The position numbers and the translations under genes are program-made. The notes under the pieces are model-generated. The model was given only the letters and a program-made list of their open reading frames with translations, was not told the origin of the DNA and made no database searches. From Sulfurimonas sp. (GTDB lineage: Bacteria > Campylobacterota > Campylobacteria > Campylobacterales > Sulfurimonadaceae), in contig JAKFWK010000002.1 in NCBI GenBank assembly GCA_021732045.1, positions 1 to 64,000 of the forward strand: a stretch of DNA of 64,000 nucleotides, read 5' to 3'. Below, piece by piece: positions 27,643 through 37,355 of this stretch; the stretch's first letter is position 1, and each line of letters opens with the position of its first letter.

Positions 27643-29460
27643 TTAATTAAAAAACTTTTTATTTTCGTTGATTATATCTAAAACCTTTTTGCTATCAACT
27701 TTGACACCCTCGGCTTTTTCGTATGTTTTTGTATCTCTAATTTCATTTTTGAACATTTTGTCCGGTCTGTTTGAGAAGAGATATGTATAGCTGTTTGTTA
27801 TGATGGCGTTGTTATTCCAGCTAGCACAAAATGCGTACTCTCTTTTGTAGTTTTTATCAAGAAGATTGTATCCGTTACTGTAATCTGATGGATTATTTTT
27901 AACGCCAAGTATGCTTAGCAGTGTTGGTACGATATCATTATGAGAAGTGAGCTGATTTGTGTCAATTTTTGGAATCTTCATATTTTTTGGAAACTTTATG
28001 ATAAAAGGCGAGTTTGTTTGCACACTTGAAAATGCGGAGTTGTGACCAAAATTGCCATGTTCATAAAACTCTTGCCCATGGTCTGAGGTAAATATGATTA
28101 TGGAGTTGTCATACAGATTCTTTCTTTTGAGCTCATCTATCATATTTTTAAAGAGTATATCATCATAAGCTACGGAGTTTTTGTATCTAGCAAAAGCGTC
28201 TTTAATCTCTTTACTTCCTTTTGTGGCGGTTAAATAGTTTATATTGTTACCAGTTGCGTTAAATTTGTTAAACTCCTTTGGATATGAAAAGCCGTGCGGT
28301 GCATCAAGAAAAACAAAAGAGAAGATTGGATTTTTACCATTATAGTTAGCAAGTTGTTTTATAAAGTGTTCACTGCTCTGTTTGTCTCGCTCCCATGGAA
28401 TTCCGCTAAAATTATCGCTTACGCATTCATGTATATCTGCATAACAAGTTTGTTTAAACTCAGGCCATGAAGTGTTCGTGGAAGAGGTTATATCTATCTT
28501 ATAATTCAATTTTTTAAGTACATCAAAAAGAACTGGAGCTTTTGCATTATCTAAAAAGCTAAACCAGTAGGTAGAGTTCACGCCATAAATGATTGAAAAT
28601 ATCCCAAATCTAGTCGCATTTCCGCCACTTCGATGGTTGTTAAATGTTAAAGAATCTTTTTTAAACTCCTCTATGTTTGGAGTAACTTCACTGCCAAGAA
28701 CAGCGTTTCTAACAGAATCACTAGCGATGATGATTATGTTTGGCCTAGTTGGATTGGCACAAAGTTCAATTGGTTTTAGTGGATAATTAAGTTTTCCGTT
28801 TAGTTTAATGCTGTCTTGAGTCTCTTTGTCTTGCTTTATTTTAAAATATTTCACACCGATTTTGTTGAAAGTCAGAGGTTGATAGAGAGGAATTGCGCCA
28901 TATTTTGAAACCACATCAAGAGACGCCACTCCGTATGAAATTTTATCTGTTAGAGTGATTAAAAAAACGGGAATTATGATGATTCTGTTAAGTTTTCTGT
29001 TAAGTCTATGTTTTTTGTCTGGTGAGGCAAGTATGGCTTTTTTAATGATAAATATCTCAAATGCAACCAGAGCAACCACAAAAAACATAAAAAGTAAAAT
29101 AGGTTCTGTGCCAACTTGCATAGAGTCCATGGCATCTGGCGAGGTTAGTATATTTATAACCATACCGTTTATATGAAATTTATATAGGTTGTATATGAAA
29201 AAATCTACGACTAAGGCTATGTTTAGAAGCACAAAAAAGAGACTTGAGAGGAAAAGGATAAATCTTTTTGTGAATGTAAAAAGAAATAGCATAATGAAAA
29301 GCAGAATGTAAATTGTTGTAACAGTGGAGATAACTCCAGCTATAGCCAAAGAGAGGCTAAGGGTAGTGTAGTCCACATTGTACCGCAAAAATAACAGAGC
29401 AAAAATAGTTGTTAAGAGAAAGTTCGCTTTAAAAAGGAGTGAGAAATTTAAGTTTTTCAT
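27643..29460 (-). CDS. YejM/PbgA-like inner-membrane sulfatase-fold protein
   Basis: 605 residues: five N-terminal membrane helices (to about residue 185) and a periplasmic alkaline-phosphatase-superfamily domain. IIIASDSVRNAVLG, SGGNATRFGIFSIIYGVNS and SDHGQEFYEHGNFGHNS resemble the YejM/PbgA (LapC) layout more than EptA. In E. coli that protein senses LPS at the periplasmic face and tunes LpxC. Transferase activity cannot be excluded: Asp, Thr and His residues at the metal site are present. It is 14 bp upstream... of dgkA in operon order it follows dgkA, with waaC first. Confidence 0.68.
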   Translation of the reverse strand: MKNLNFSLLFKANFLLTTIFALLFLRYNVDYTTLSLSLAIAGVISTVTTIYILLFIMLFLFTFTKRFILFLSSLFFVLLNIALVVDFFIYNLYKFHINGMVINILTSPDAMDSMQVGTEPILLFMFFVVALVAFEIFIIKKAILASPDKKHRLNRKLNRIIIIPVFLITLTDKISYGVASLDVVSKYGAIPLYQPLTFNKIGVKYFKIKQDKETQDSIKLNGKLNYPLKPIELCANPTRPNIIIIASDSVRNAVLGSEVTPNIEEFKKDSLTFNNHRSGGNATRFGIFSIIYGVNSTYWFSFLDNAKAPVLFDVLKKLNYKIDITSSTNTSWPEFKQTCYADIHECVSDNFSGIPWERDKQSSEHFIKQLANYNGKNPIFSFVFLDAPHGFSYPKEFNKFNATGNNINYLTATKGSKEIKDAFARYKNSVAYDDILFKNMIDELKRKNLYDNSIIIFTSDHGQEFYEHGNFGHNSAFSSVQTNSPFIIKFPKNMKIPKIDTNQLTSHNDIVPTLLSILGVKNNPSDYSNGYNLLDKNYKREYAFCASWNNNAIITNSYTYLFSNRPDKMFKNEIRDTKTYEKAEGVKVDSKKVLDIINENKKFFN

Positions 29461-29474
29461 ATATGTGTTTTTAC

Positions 29475-29837
29475 CTATTTATTTAAAGTAACAATAAAAA
29501 TCAACCAGCAGGCAAGATGAAGAGCTATGCTAAACATCACAGCGGTGGCGCCTATGTCTTTAGCATTTTTTGCTAATGGATGAATCTCTTTTGTGACCAA
29601 ATCAACAACATTCTCGATGGCACTATTTAGAAGTTCTACTATTAAAACTAAGAGAGCGGTGCAAAAAAGGATAGTTTTTTGCCATAGTTCAAAATCAAGT
29701 AAAAATATAGTCGGGAGGATAAAGAGCGCCAGCAGAAGTTCTAATCTAAAAGAACTCTCTGTTTTGAAAGCATGTAAAAATCCATCGAGTGCGTATTTTG
29801 TGTTTTTAAAGAGATGATATTTTGGTTTGTTGTTCAC
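29475..29837 (-). CDS. dgkA: diacylglycerol kinase
   Basis: 120 residues with three membrane helices and the DgkA signature ELLNSAIENVVDLVT near residue 66, preceded by ALDGFLHAFKTESSFRLE. It phosphorylates diacylglycerol, a by-product of phosphoglycerol and phosphoethanolamine transfer from phospholipids, to phosphatidic acid. The neighbouring sulfatase-fold gene may therefore be a functional link. The GTG start at 29837 has AAGGA upstream and lies inside the end of waaC (32 bp overlap). Confidence 0.92.
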   Translation of the reverse strand: MNNKPKYHLFKNTKYALDGFLHAFKTESSFRLELLLALFILPTIFLLDFELWQKTILFCTALLVLIVELLNSAIENVVDLVTKEIHPLAKNAKDIGATAVMFSIALHLACWLIFIVTLNK

Positions 29838-30807
29838 GAATTTCCTTGATTGTTTTTATGATTTGGTTAGGTTCTATCTCGCCGATAGAGAAGTCATTTT
29901 TGTTGAGCTTATATGGATTAACGGCAGATGAAGACTCTATCGCTTTGTTGATGTTTGTTATGTAAGTGTTTCGCGCTGGTGTTGGACCAAAAAGAGTTAT
30001 TGATGGGACATTTAATGCCCATGCCATGTGCGTTGGTCCAGTGTCGTTGCCGATAACAATCGATGCGTTTGCAATAGTGGATTTTAACTCATCAAAGCTC
30101 ATTTTGTTTAAAGCTTTTGCGTTTGGCGTGTGAGTTTCAATCCAGAGAGCTAGTTCTCTCTCTTTTTCGTTGCCCCAAACTAAAAATATTGGTTCATTAA
30201 GCTCATTGGCAAGGGAAGTAAACTGCTCTTTTGGATAGTTTTTGCTCTCCCATGACGAACCAATCACAAATAGTATATATGGTTTGGCGAGTTTTGGTTC
30301 GGCTTTAAAAAAAAGATAACTCTCTTTTGCATCCAAAAGCCGAGTATTTACATGAATTCCAAGGGGCTCCAAAATCACTGCCACATTACGGAGGATAATA
30401 TTTTCATGATACGCTATATGAATTTTTTTGTTATAAAATAGAGATGCAATGCCTTCTCGAATAGAGTTTTTGTCAAACCCGGCAATAATTTTGCCGCCGA
30501 TAATCCTTGATACTATGGCAGATTTCAGCAATCCTTGAGCATCTATGACGATGTCGTAGTTGTTTTTTGAGTAAGCTTTTAAAATTTTGTATTGAGTAAA
30601 AAATTCACTCTTTTTTGTTTTTATAGATTTTAGATTTACTGGTAAAATGTTGTCGATGTGAGGATTATTCTCTAATACACCGCGAAACCCGCTTTCTACA
30701 ACCCAGTCAATCTGAGCATCTGGAATCTCTTTTTTTATAAATTGCAAAGCCACCATAGCGTGAATGATATCGCCCATAGCAGAGAGTTTTACTATACATA
30801 TTTTCAT
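29806..30807 (-). CDS. waaC: ADP-heptose:LPS heptosyltransferase I
   Basis: A 333-residue GT9 enzyme that should add the first heptose to Kdo-lipid A. The N-terminal CIVKLSAMGDIIHAMVALQF is the WaaC form of the motif, with WVVESGF, and IDAQGLLKSAI follows near residue 92; the C-terminal site reads GNDTGPTHMAWALNVPSI with LFGPTPARN. It is the first gene of the long minus-strand LPS transcription unit and is divergent from the msbA-like gene, 79 bp away. Confidence 0.9.
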   Translation of the reverse strand: MKICIVKLSAMGDIIHAMVALQFIKKEIPDAQIDWVVESGFRGVLENNPHIDNILPVNLKSIKTKKSEFFTQYKILKAYSKNNYDIVIDAQGLLKSAIVSRIIGGKIIAGFDKNSIREGIASLFYNKKIHIAYHENIILRNVAVILEPLGIHVNTRLLDAKESYLFFKAEPKLAKPYILFVIGSSWESKNYPKEQFTSLANELNEPIFLVWGNEKERELALWIETHTPNAKALNKMSFDELKSTIANASIVIGNDTGPTHMAWALNVPSITLFGPTPARNTYITNINKAIESSSAVNPYKLNKNDFSIGEIEPNQIIKTIKEIREQQTKISSL

Positions 30808-30886
30808 GAAACGGATTTTACACTAATGGGTATGAAAACTAGATAAGTTAAAAGTTTTTAGGATAAAATCCCGCATAAATAAACCA

Positions 30887-32608
30887 TTGGAACAACTATT
30901 GAAAGAAATTTTTAAACGCTATTCGCCATATATGAAGGATTATAAGCTCCAATATTTTTTAGTCATTGTGGGTATTATTTTAACTGTTAGTGCTACAGCA
31001 GCAACCGCACATATTATGAAGCCACTTATGGATGATATGTTTGTCGCAAAAGATGAAAAAATGCTCTATCTTATACCGTTTGGACTAATTGGAATCTATG
31101 TAGTTAAATCAATTGGCAGATACATGCAGTCAGTTTTTACAAAATATATTGGTCAGCATATCATCGCAAGACTTCGTGAGACGCTACTGGAGAAAATCAT
31201 TAGTCTTGATATGTCGTTTTTGTATGCAAATCGTAGTGGAGAGCTGATTTCACGAGTAGTAAACGATATTGATAGAATTAGATATTTTGTCTCAAGCATG
31301 TTGCCAGATCTGCTCCGCGAGATACTCACGGCTATTGCCCTTATAGCTTATGTTATATATCTGAACCCCATCCTCGCTTTTTACTCTCTGGTTGTTATGC
31401 CGCTTATCATCTATCCGCTTATTTTAGTGGCTAGAAAACTAAAAAAATATGCCCATAGGTCGCAAGAAAAAAATGCGGATGTTGTAAGTAGGCTTACTGA
31501 GGTGTTTAATAGTAGTGAAATTATAAAAGCAAATGCTACTCAGAAGTTTGAGTTAAAAAGATTTAGTGTAGAAAACTGGCAATTCTTTAAAATAAATATG
31601 AAATCGGCTTATGTCGGAGATATAGTTTCGCCAATCACCGAGATAGTCGCGGCAGTCGGACTTGCCATGGTTATATTTGTCGGCGGAAGAGAAGTTTATA
31701 ACAATAACATGAGCGTTGGAGAGTTTACTGCTTTTTTAACAGCCATCGGGCTTGTGATGCAACCGCTTCGCCAAATTGGAATCATTTACCCTAAAATTCA
31801 AGACGCAACAAGTGCAAGTGAGAGAGTTTTTGAGATACTTGATACGCAGAGCAAAATCGTGGATGGAGATAAGATTTTAGAAGATGATATTGTGCATATT
31901 GAGTTTAAAAATGTAAAGCTAAAATATGACAATACTTATGCATTAGATGATATAAATATAGATATAAATAAGGGGCAAAATATTGCACTTGTCGGAGATA
32001 GTGGGGGCGGGAAAAGCACATTTATAAATATGCTTCTTCGTTTTTATGACCCAGAGAGTGGCGAGATTTTGATAAATGGTACAAATATAAAAGAGTTTAA
32101 CCAAGACTCTCTGAAGCACCATATCTCACTTGTTACGCAGAGAGTTTACATCTTCCAAGATACTCTTGCAGCAAATGTTGCTTATGGACAAGAGATAGAT
32201 GAAAAAAGAGTAAGTGAAGCGCTTGAGTTAGCCGATGCTTCGGCTTTTGTGGACTCTCTTGAGGATAAAATGTACACAAAAATGGAAGAGTTCGGTACAA
32301 ATCTATCAGGTGGACAGAGACAAAGGATTGCAATTGCTAGGGCTATCTATAAACATTCATCTTTAGTTCTTTTTGATGAGGCAACCTCTGCACTTGATAA
32401 TGAGAGTGAAAAGAGAATTCAAAAAGCTCTTGATGAATATACAAAAGATAAAATCACCATAACAATTGCCCATAGACTAAGCACCATAAAAAATGCCGAT
32501 AAGATTTTAGTTATACAAAAAGGTAAAATTGTTGCGAGTGGGAATCATGATGAGTTGATGGAAACTTCGCAGGTTTATCAAAGATTAGCTGGAGAGTTGA
32601 AGAATTAA
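30887..32608 (+). CDS. msbA: MsbA-type lipid A exporter (ABC transporter)
   Basis: 573 residues: six membrane helices (about 20-300) then an ATPase domain with Walker A GDSGGGKST (about 371), signature LSGGQRQRIAIARA (about 475) and Walker B SLVLFDEATSALD. This half-transporter layout and the location opposite waaC support MsbA, which flips core-lipid A across the inner membrane. The start is TTG in either case: 30887 has no clear ribosome site, whereas TTG at 30899 has GGAA seven bases upstream and is slightly preferred. Confidence 0.82.
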   Translation: MEQLLKEIFKRYSPYMKDYKLQYFLVIVGIILTVSATAATAHIMKPLMDDMFVAKDEKMLYLIPFGLIGIYVVKSIGRYMQSVFTKYIGQHIIARLRETLLEKIISLDMSFLYANRSGELISRVVNDIDRIRYFVSSMLPDLLREILTAIALIAYVIYLNPILAFYSLVVMPLIIYPLILVARKLKKYAHRSQEKNADVVSRLTEVFNSSEIIKANATQKFELKRFSVENWQFFKINMKSAYVGDIVSPITEIVAAVGLAMVIFVGGREVYNNNMSVGEFTAFLTAIGLVMQPLRQIGIIYPKIQDATSASERVFEILDTQSKIVDGDKILEDDIVHIEFKNVKLKYDNTYALDDINIDINKGQNIALVGDSGGGKSTFINMLLRFYDPESGEILINGTNIKEFNQDSLKHHISLVTQRVYIFQDTLAANVAYGQEIDEKRVSEALELADASAFVDSLEDKMYTKMEEFGTNLSGGQRQRIAIARAIYKHSSLVLFDEATSALDNESEKRIQKALDEYTKDKITITIAHRLSTIKNADKILVIQKGKIVASGNHDELMETSQVYQRLAGELKN

Positions 32609-32615
32609 ATTAATA

Positions 32616-32641
32616 ATAAAACAGACTTGTTTGTTTTATTG
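32616..32641 (+). terminator. hairpin after msbA with GACTTGTT loop
   Basis: A 9-bp perfect stem, AATAAAACA (32616-32624) with TGTTTTATT (32633-32641), encloses the loop GACTTGTT. It lies 8 bp after the msbA stop. The same loop tops the hairpins at 48466-48493 and, with one change, 59749-59776. Confidence 0.65.
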
Positions 32642-32772
32642 CATAATAATAATTAATAAGATTTTCAACACTTTTTAGAGATAATCGCTACGATTAATAT
32701 AGATAATTTTTTTGCCAAAAAGTGGCAAACTGCAGCGACTATTGCTGTTTCAATAATATGCAAGGATGAAAA

Positions 32773-34140
32773 ATGTTAGATTTTGCAAAATTTACAAAGT
32801 ACTCAAAACCAGGTCCAAGATATACAAGTTACCCAACAGCACTAGAGTTTAGCGACTCTTTTGGATATGATGAGTATATAAAAAAACTTGATTCTCAGGA
32901 TTCATCTCGCCCTTTGAGCCTATATTTTCACCTCCCTTTTTGTAAAAATGCTTGCTACTTTTGTGGTTGTAATGTAGTTTTCACCTCCAAAGAAGATAAG
33001 ATGATTCGCTATTTGGATTATTTAAAAAGAGAGTTAAAAATTCTCTCTGGACATCTAAACTGTAAAAGAGAAGTTATTCAGATGCACTTTGGCGGTGGAA
33101 CTCCAACTTTTTTTAATGCCGAGCAACTCGATGAAGTTATAAAAGAGATAAGAGCTTTCTTCCCAAATTTTGTTAAAGATGCTGAGATAAGTTGTGAGAT
33201 TGACCCTCGTCACATCAATGAAGATCAGATGAGAGTGCTTAGTAAAAATGGCTTTAATCGTGTAAGTTTTGGTATCCAAGATTTTAATGAAAAAGTTCAA
33301 CAAGCAGTTCACAGAATTCAGCCGTACAATATAACAAAAGAAGCTATGGATTTGGCTAGAAAGTACAATATGAACTCCGTTAATGTTGACCTTATTTACG
33401 GACTTCCATACCAATCTTTAGAGACTTTTAAAGAGACACTCTCACTCACACTTACTCTAAATCCAGACAGATTCGCAATTTTTAACTATGCTCATGTGCC
33501 GTGGATGAAAAAAACTATGCGTAAGATTGATGAAACAACTCTTCCACTTCCGGATGAGAAGCTTCAGATTATGCAGTACACAATCAACTTTTTAACCTCA
33601 AATGGTTATAAAATGATTGGCATGGATCACTTTGCAAAGCCAGAAGATGAGCTGTTTAAAGCGATTGAAAAAGGTGAACTTCATAGAAATTTCCAAGGAT
33701 ATACCACAAAGGGTGGAGCTGATCTAATCGGAGTGGGGCTTACCTCCATTGGCGAGGGCATAGACTACTACGCGCAAAACCATAAAGAGATGAGAGAGTA
33801 CGAAGATGCAATTGACGCAGGAAAACTACCGTTTGAACGAGGTGTTGTGCTTAGTGATGATGATCAAATCAGACAATTTGTGATTATGGAACTTATGAGT
33901 AACTTCAAACTTGACATAAGAAGATTTGAGAAACTCTTTAATATTAATTTTAAAACATATTTTGCAGACGCAGTAGAAGCGTTAAAGCCATTTGTGGAGG
34001 ATGAACTGCTCACTATGGACGAAAATCATATAGAGTGTAGTCAAACAGGTACTTTGCTTATAAGAAATATAGCTATGCCATTTGATGCATATATGAAAAA
34101 ACACACAAAAAGCTCTAAAACATTTTCTAAAACGGTTTGA
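32773..34140 (+). CDS. hemN: oxygen-independent coproporphyrinogen III oxidase
   Basis: 455 residues of radical SAM protein. YTSYPTA precedes the cluster motif FCKNACYFCGCNV (CxxxCxxC plus a further Cys, as in true HemN), followed by HFGGGTPTFF and SFGIQDFNEKVQ. It converts coproporphyrinogen III to protoporphyrinogen IX without oxygen in haem synthesis. AAGGATG precedes the ATG. It is first in an operon with an Fe-S protein and lgt. A second radical SAM homologue at 55201 is HemW-like instead. Confidence 0.93.
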   Translation: MLDFAKFTKYSKPGPRYTSYPTALEFSDSFGYDEYIKKLDSQDSSRPLSLYFHLPFCKNACYFCGCNVVFTSKEDKMIRYLDYLKRELKILSGHLNCKREVIQMHFGGGTPTFFNAEQLDEVIKEIRAFFPNFVKDAEISCEIDPRHINEDQMRVLSKNGFNRVSFGIQDFNEKVQQAVHRIQPYNITKEAMDLARKYNMNSVNVDLIYGLPYQSLETFKETLSLTLTLNPDRFAIFNYAHVPWMKKTMRKIDETTLPLPDEKLQIMQYTINFLTSNGYKMIGMDHFAKPEDELFKAIEKGELHRNFQGYTTKGGADLIGVGLTSIGEGIDYYAQNHKEMREYEDAIDAGKLPFERGVVLSDDDQIRQFVIMELMSNFKLDIRRFEKLFNINFKTYFADAVEALKPFVEDELLTMDENHIECSQTGTLLIRNIAMPFDAYMKKHTKSSKTFSKTV

Positions 34141-35432
34141 TGATGAGCAAATCTGCACAAGAGATTTTTAACTTTGGCGCGACAACTGATGAGTGTATTA
34201 AGTGTGGAAAGTGTATCCCTGTTTGTACCATTCATAATGTAAATGCCGATGAGGTAACATCTCCAAGGGGATTTTTGGACCTTTTGGGTGCTTATCAGCG
34301 AGGAAATTTAGAGCTAGATGCAAACGCAAAAGCCATTTTTGAGAGCTGTTTTTTATGTACCGCTTGCGTTGAGGTTTGTCCAAAATCACTTCCAGTTGAT
34401 ATGGTAATAGAGCAGGTTCGCTCAGATATAGCACAAAAATTTGGTATAGCATGGTATAAAAGAGCCTTCTTTTTGCTTCTTCGCCATAGATGGCTAAATG
34501 ATTTGGCGTTTAAACTCGGTTGGGTTTTTCAAACTTGTGGATTTAAAATTCAAGCAGATATTGACTCTATGAGTTCTCGTTTTAACCTACCGATGCTAAA
34601 GGCGGATAGACTTCTTCCAAGCCTTAGAAAAAAATCATTTTTAAATTCGCATGAAGAAAATATCAGTAACGGCGGCAAGAGAAAAGTTGCTATTTTTATT
34701 GGCTGTTTGGGTAATTATAACTTCGTAGATGTCGGTAATTCACTTTTAGAGATTTTAGAAGCTTTGGAGATAGATGCATTTTTAGCTAAAGACCAGAAGT
34801 GTTGTTCGGCTCCTGCTTACTTTACTGGAGATTTTTATACGGTTGATTACAATGCAAAATTTAACATAGAGTATTTTGAGAGTTTCTCAAAAGATGTTGA
34901 AGCTATTATAGTTCCAGAAGCAACTTGTAGTGCGATGCTTAAAATAGACTATGAACACTATTTTCACGATCAACCTGAGTGGCAAGCAAGAGCGGTTGCG
35001 ATTAAGAGTAAAATTTTTATGGCAACGGAGTGGTTGCAACAACACACACATCTAGAAGAGTTATTGGCTTCAAAGAAGCAAGACCCAAAAATAGTAACTT
35101 ATCATGACCCTTGTCATGCTAGAAAAATGCAGGGGATTCACAAAGAGCCAAGAGCGCTTATAGGTAAAAACTACAAAATAGTTGAGATGAGCGACCCAAA
35201 TAGCTGTTGTGGATTTGGTGGTGTTACTATGCAGAGTGAGAAATATCATCTTGCTAAAGCCGCTGGTATCCCAAAAGCTGATATGATTAAAAAAACTGGT
35301 GCAGATATAGTTAGTTCGGAGTGTAGCGCTTGCAGAATGCAGATAAATGCTTCTATGAATTATGTTGATGCGAAAAGCGTTTTCAAAAATCCTATTGAGC
35401 TAATCGCCCAAGCCCTGAGAGAACACCCATAA
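34140..35432 (+). CDS. Fe-S binding reductase subunit (GlcF/LutA-like, CCG domains)
   Basis: 431-residue protein. An N-terminal pair of 4Fe-4S sites (CIKCGKCIPVC near residue 18 and CFLCTACVEVCP near 78) is followed by two cysteine-rich CCG domains (IGCLGNY with KCCSAP, and YHDPCHARKM with NSCCGFGGV). This layout is that of GlcF, GlpC, LutA and heterodisulfide-reductase-type subunits. No partner oxidase gene is adjacent, so the substrate is unknown. ATG at 34140 overlaps the hemN stop; ATG at 34143 is equally possible. Confidence 0.82.
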   Translation: MMSKSAQEIFNFGATTDECIKCGKCIPVCTIHNVNADEVTSPRGFLDLLGAYQRGNLELDANAKAIFESCFLCTACVEVCPKSLPVDMVIEQVRSDIAQKFGIAWYKRAFFLLLRHRWLNDLAFKLGWVFQTCGFKIQADIDSMSSRFNLPMLKADRLLPSLRKKSFLNSHEENISNGGKRKVAIFIGCLGNYNFVDVGNSLLEILEALEIDAFLAKDQKCCSAPAYFTGDFYTVDYNAKFNIEYFESFSKDVEAIIVPEATCSAMLKIDYEHYFHDQPEWQARAVAIKSKIFMATEWLQQHTHLEELLASKKQDPKIVTYHDPCHARKMQGIHKEPRALIGKNYKIVEMSDPNSCCGFGGVTMQSEKYHLAKAAGIPKADMIKKTGADIVSSECSACRMQINASMNYVDAKSVFKNPIELIAQALREHP

Positions 35433-36256
35433 TGAATGCGTGGAACAACATATATGCCGTTTTTGACCCAATAGCTTTTAAAATCTTTTCACTACCAGTT
35501 CATTGGTATGGAATTATGTATGTGTTGGCTTTGGTTACTGCTTTGTACCTCGGAAAATATTTTATTAAAAAAGATAAAATTGATTTCAAAAACAGTGAGA
35601 TAGACAACTATTTTATCTATGTTGAGATAGGCGTTATTTTGGGCGCTAGACTCGGCTATATCCTTTTTTACGATACTCAAACACTCTACTATCTTTCTCA
35701 TCCATGGCAGATTTTTAATCCTGTTGTAAATGGTGAATTTGTGGGCATAAGAGGCATGAGTTATCATGGAGCTGTTATAGGTTTTTTACTTAGCACTTAC
35801 ATCTACTCTAAAAAACATAAAATTGCTTTTGGCAAAATTATGGATTTAGTTGCCATAAGTGTTCCTCTTGCTTTTGTGTTTGGACGAATAGGCAACTTCT
35901 TAAATCAAGAACTTATAGGCAGACAAGCCGATGTGCCTTGGGGAATTTTAGTAAACGGTGTACTTCGTCATCCGTCACAACTCTACGAGGCTGTCTTAGA
36001 GGGCTTTGGTGTTTTTGTGGTTGTTTATCTATATAGGAAATATCAAAAATTTAGCGGAGAGCTGATTTTGGTGTATGGCATGAGTTATGGTATTTTTCGT
36101 GCAATCGCAGAGATTTGGCGTGCACCGGATGTTCAAATCGGCTATATTTGCTGTGATGTTGTAACTTTTGGGCAACTGCTTAGCCTTGGTATGGCACTAT
36201 TTTCGTTTGTTGGATGGATTTATTTTAAAAGAGTAAATAGTACTAAAATAATCTAG
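35432..36256 (+). CDS. lgt: prolipoprotein diacylglyceryl transferase
   Basis: 274-residue inner-membrane enzyme that attaches diacylglyceryl to the lipobox cysteine of prolipoproteins. Seven membrane segments are visible, with the conserved HWYGIMY start, RLGYILFY, GIRGMSYHGAVIG (the invariant HGxxxG) and GRIGNFLNQELIGR. The start shares one base with the previous stop (TAATG), so it is translationally coupled to the Fe-S gene. Confidence 0.93.
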   Translation: MNAWNNIYAVFDPIAFKIFSLPVHWYGIMYVLALVTALYLGKYFIKKDKIDFKNSEIDNYFIYVEIGVILGARLGYILFYDTQTLYYLSHPWQIFNPVVNGEFVGIRGMSYHGAVIGFLLSTYIYSKKHKIAFGKIMDLVAISVPLAFVFGRIGNFLNQELIGRQADVPWGILVNGVLRHPSQLYEAVLEGFGVFVVVYLYRKYQKFSGELILVYGMSYGIFRAIAEIWRAPDVQIGYICCDVVTFGQLLSLGMALFSFVGWIYFKRVNSTKII

Positions 36257-36371
36257 AATATGCTTTATTGCGCAATAGTGGGCAGTTAAAGCCTATGTTT
36301 AAATTTTTTTATGTAAAATAGTTACATTGCAAATTAAATTTTTAATAATAATTTTTTTATAAAAGGCTCTT

Positions 36372-36977
36372 ATGGAACATCTATTTATCGATTGGCTAAA
36401 AGAGTACGGCTATGCTGTTTTGTTTATTTGGAGTATTTTAGAGGGCGAACTTGGTCTTGTAATGGCTGGAATTATGTCCCATACTGGAGATATGAACCTT
36501 ATAATAGCCCTTGTTGTCGGTGCACTCGGTGGTTTTGTCGGAGATCAGATTTACTTTTACATTGGCAGATACAACAAAAACTATATTCATAAAAAACTTC
36601 ATTCTCAAAAAAGAAAGTTTGCACTAGCCCATCTTTTGCTAACAAAGTATGGTTGGCCAATTATCTTTGTGCAACGATATATGTATGGAATGAGAACTGT
36701 AATACCAATGGCAATAGGACTTACAAAATATTCAGGTCGTCAATTTGCTATAATTAATCTAGCAAGTGCCTTGATTTGGGCTTCTATTACGATTGTACCA
36801 GCTTATTATTATGGAGACCATCTGCTTGCTCTTCTTGCATGGATTAAAGCTCACTGGTATTTTGCTGTACCTCTGATCTTGAGTGTAGTGGGTACTATAT
36901 TTTACACTTTGAACCGACTTGAGAAAAAAGTTTTGATAAAAAGAAGTGAGCGCAAGTTTGATGTATTAGTAAAGTAA
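36372..36977 (+). CDS. DedA-family membrane protein
   Basis: 201 residues with four to five membrane helices and the DedA/SNARE-associated block: ILEGELGLVMAGIMSHTG, GGFVGDQIYFYIGRY and YGWPIIFVQRYMYGMRTVIP. DedA proteins act in membrane-lipid homeostasis, some as undecaprenyl phosphate or phospholipid transporters. AAAGG precedes the ATG. It stands as a single gene between lgt and the accessory island. Confidence 0.85.
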   Translation: MEHLFIDWLKEYGYAVLFIWSILEGELGLVMAGIMSHTGDMNLIIALVVGALGGFVGDQIYFYIGRYNKNYIHKKLHSQKRKFALAHLLLTKYGWPIIFVQRYMYGMRTVIPMAIGLTKYSGRQFAIINLASALIWASITIVPAYYYGDHLLALLAWIKAHWYFAVPLILSVVGTIFYTLNRLEKKVLIKRSERKFDVLVK

Positions 36978-37107
36978 AATCACTAGTTTAGATTTTTTTA
37001 AAATCGCTTGATTTATAAAATAATTCCGCTGTGAGTTTTTTCTATTAATCTAATAATTATTATTCTATTTTAAATTAGAAATTCGAGTTAAACTATAGGA
37101 GCTTTTT

Positions 37108-37355
37108 ACGCATAGAGTCATTTTGGTAACTGGGGCTAGTTCCGGAATGGGAAAGGCTACGGTAGAGCTTTTTTGTTAAAAGGTTTTATGGTCTATGCTG
37201 CTACAAGGACTACAGAGGCATTTGATGGTTATCAAAACGCAAATTTTAATGCTCATGCAACAGTAGGTGATAAAGCTAAAAAATTTATACCTATGAAGAG
37301 AGAGTTGAGTGATGAAGATTTTGAGAGACGAGTTATAGAGCATTACAGTTTATAG
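37108..37355 (+). pseudogene. decayed short-chain dehydrogenase
   Basis: AGGAG at 37097-37101 is followed at the right distance by ACG instead of ATG, then by RVILVTGASSGMGKATVEL, a clear SDR cofactor motif. After a T6 run the frame stops at 37177; the +1-shifted frame continues LLKGFMVYAATRTTEAFD, as an SDR should. The rest of the domain is missing: only about 43 unrecognised residues follow to a stop at 37353. Lost start, frameshift and deletion make this a remnant. Confidence 0.75.

Noticed and set aside
32700..32730. TTTGCCA/TGGCAAA hairpin upstream of hemN as a riboswitch
   Set aside because: It is a short simple hairpin without recognisable riboswitch elements; it may be a minus-strand terminator relic.
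37165..37179. T6 run in the dehydrogenase remnant as a second phase switch
   Set aside because: The gene also lacks a start codon and most of its domain, so restoring the frame would not restore a protein.
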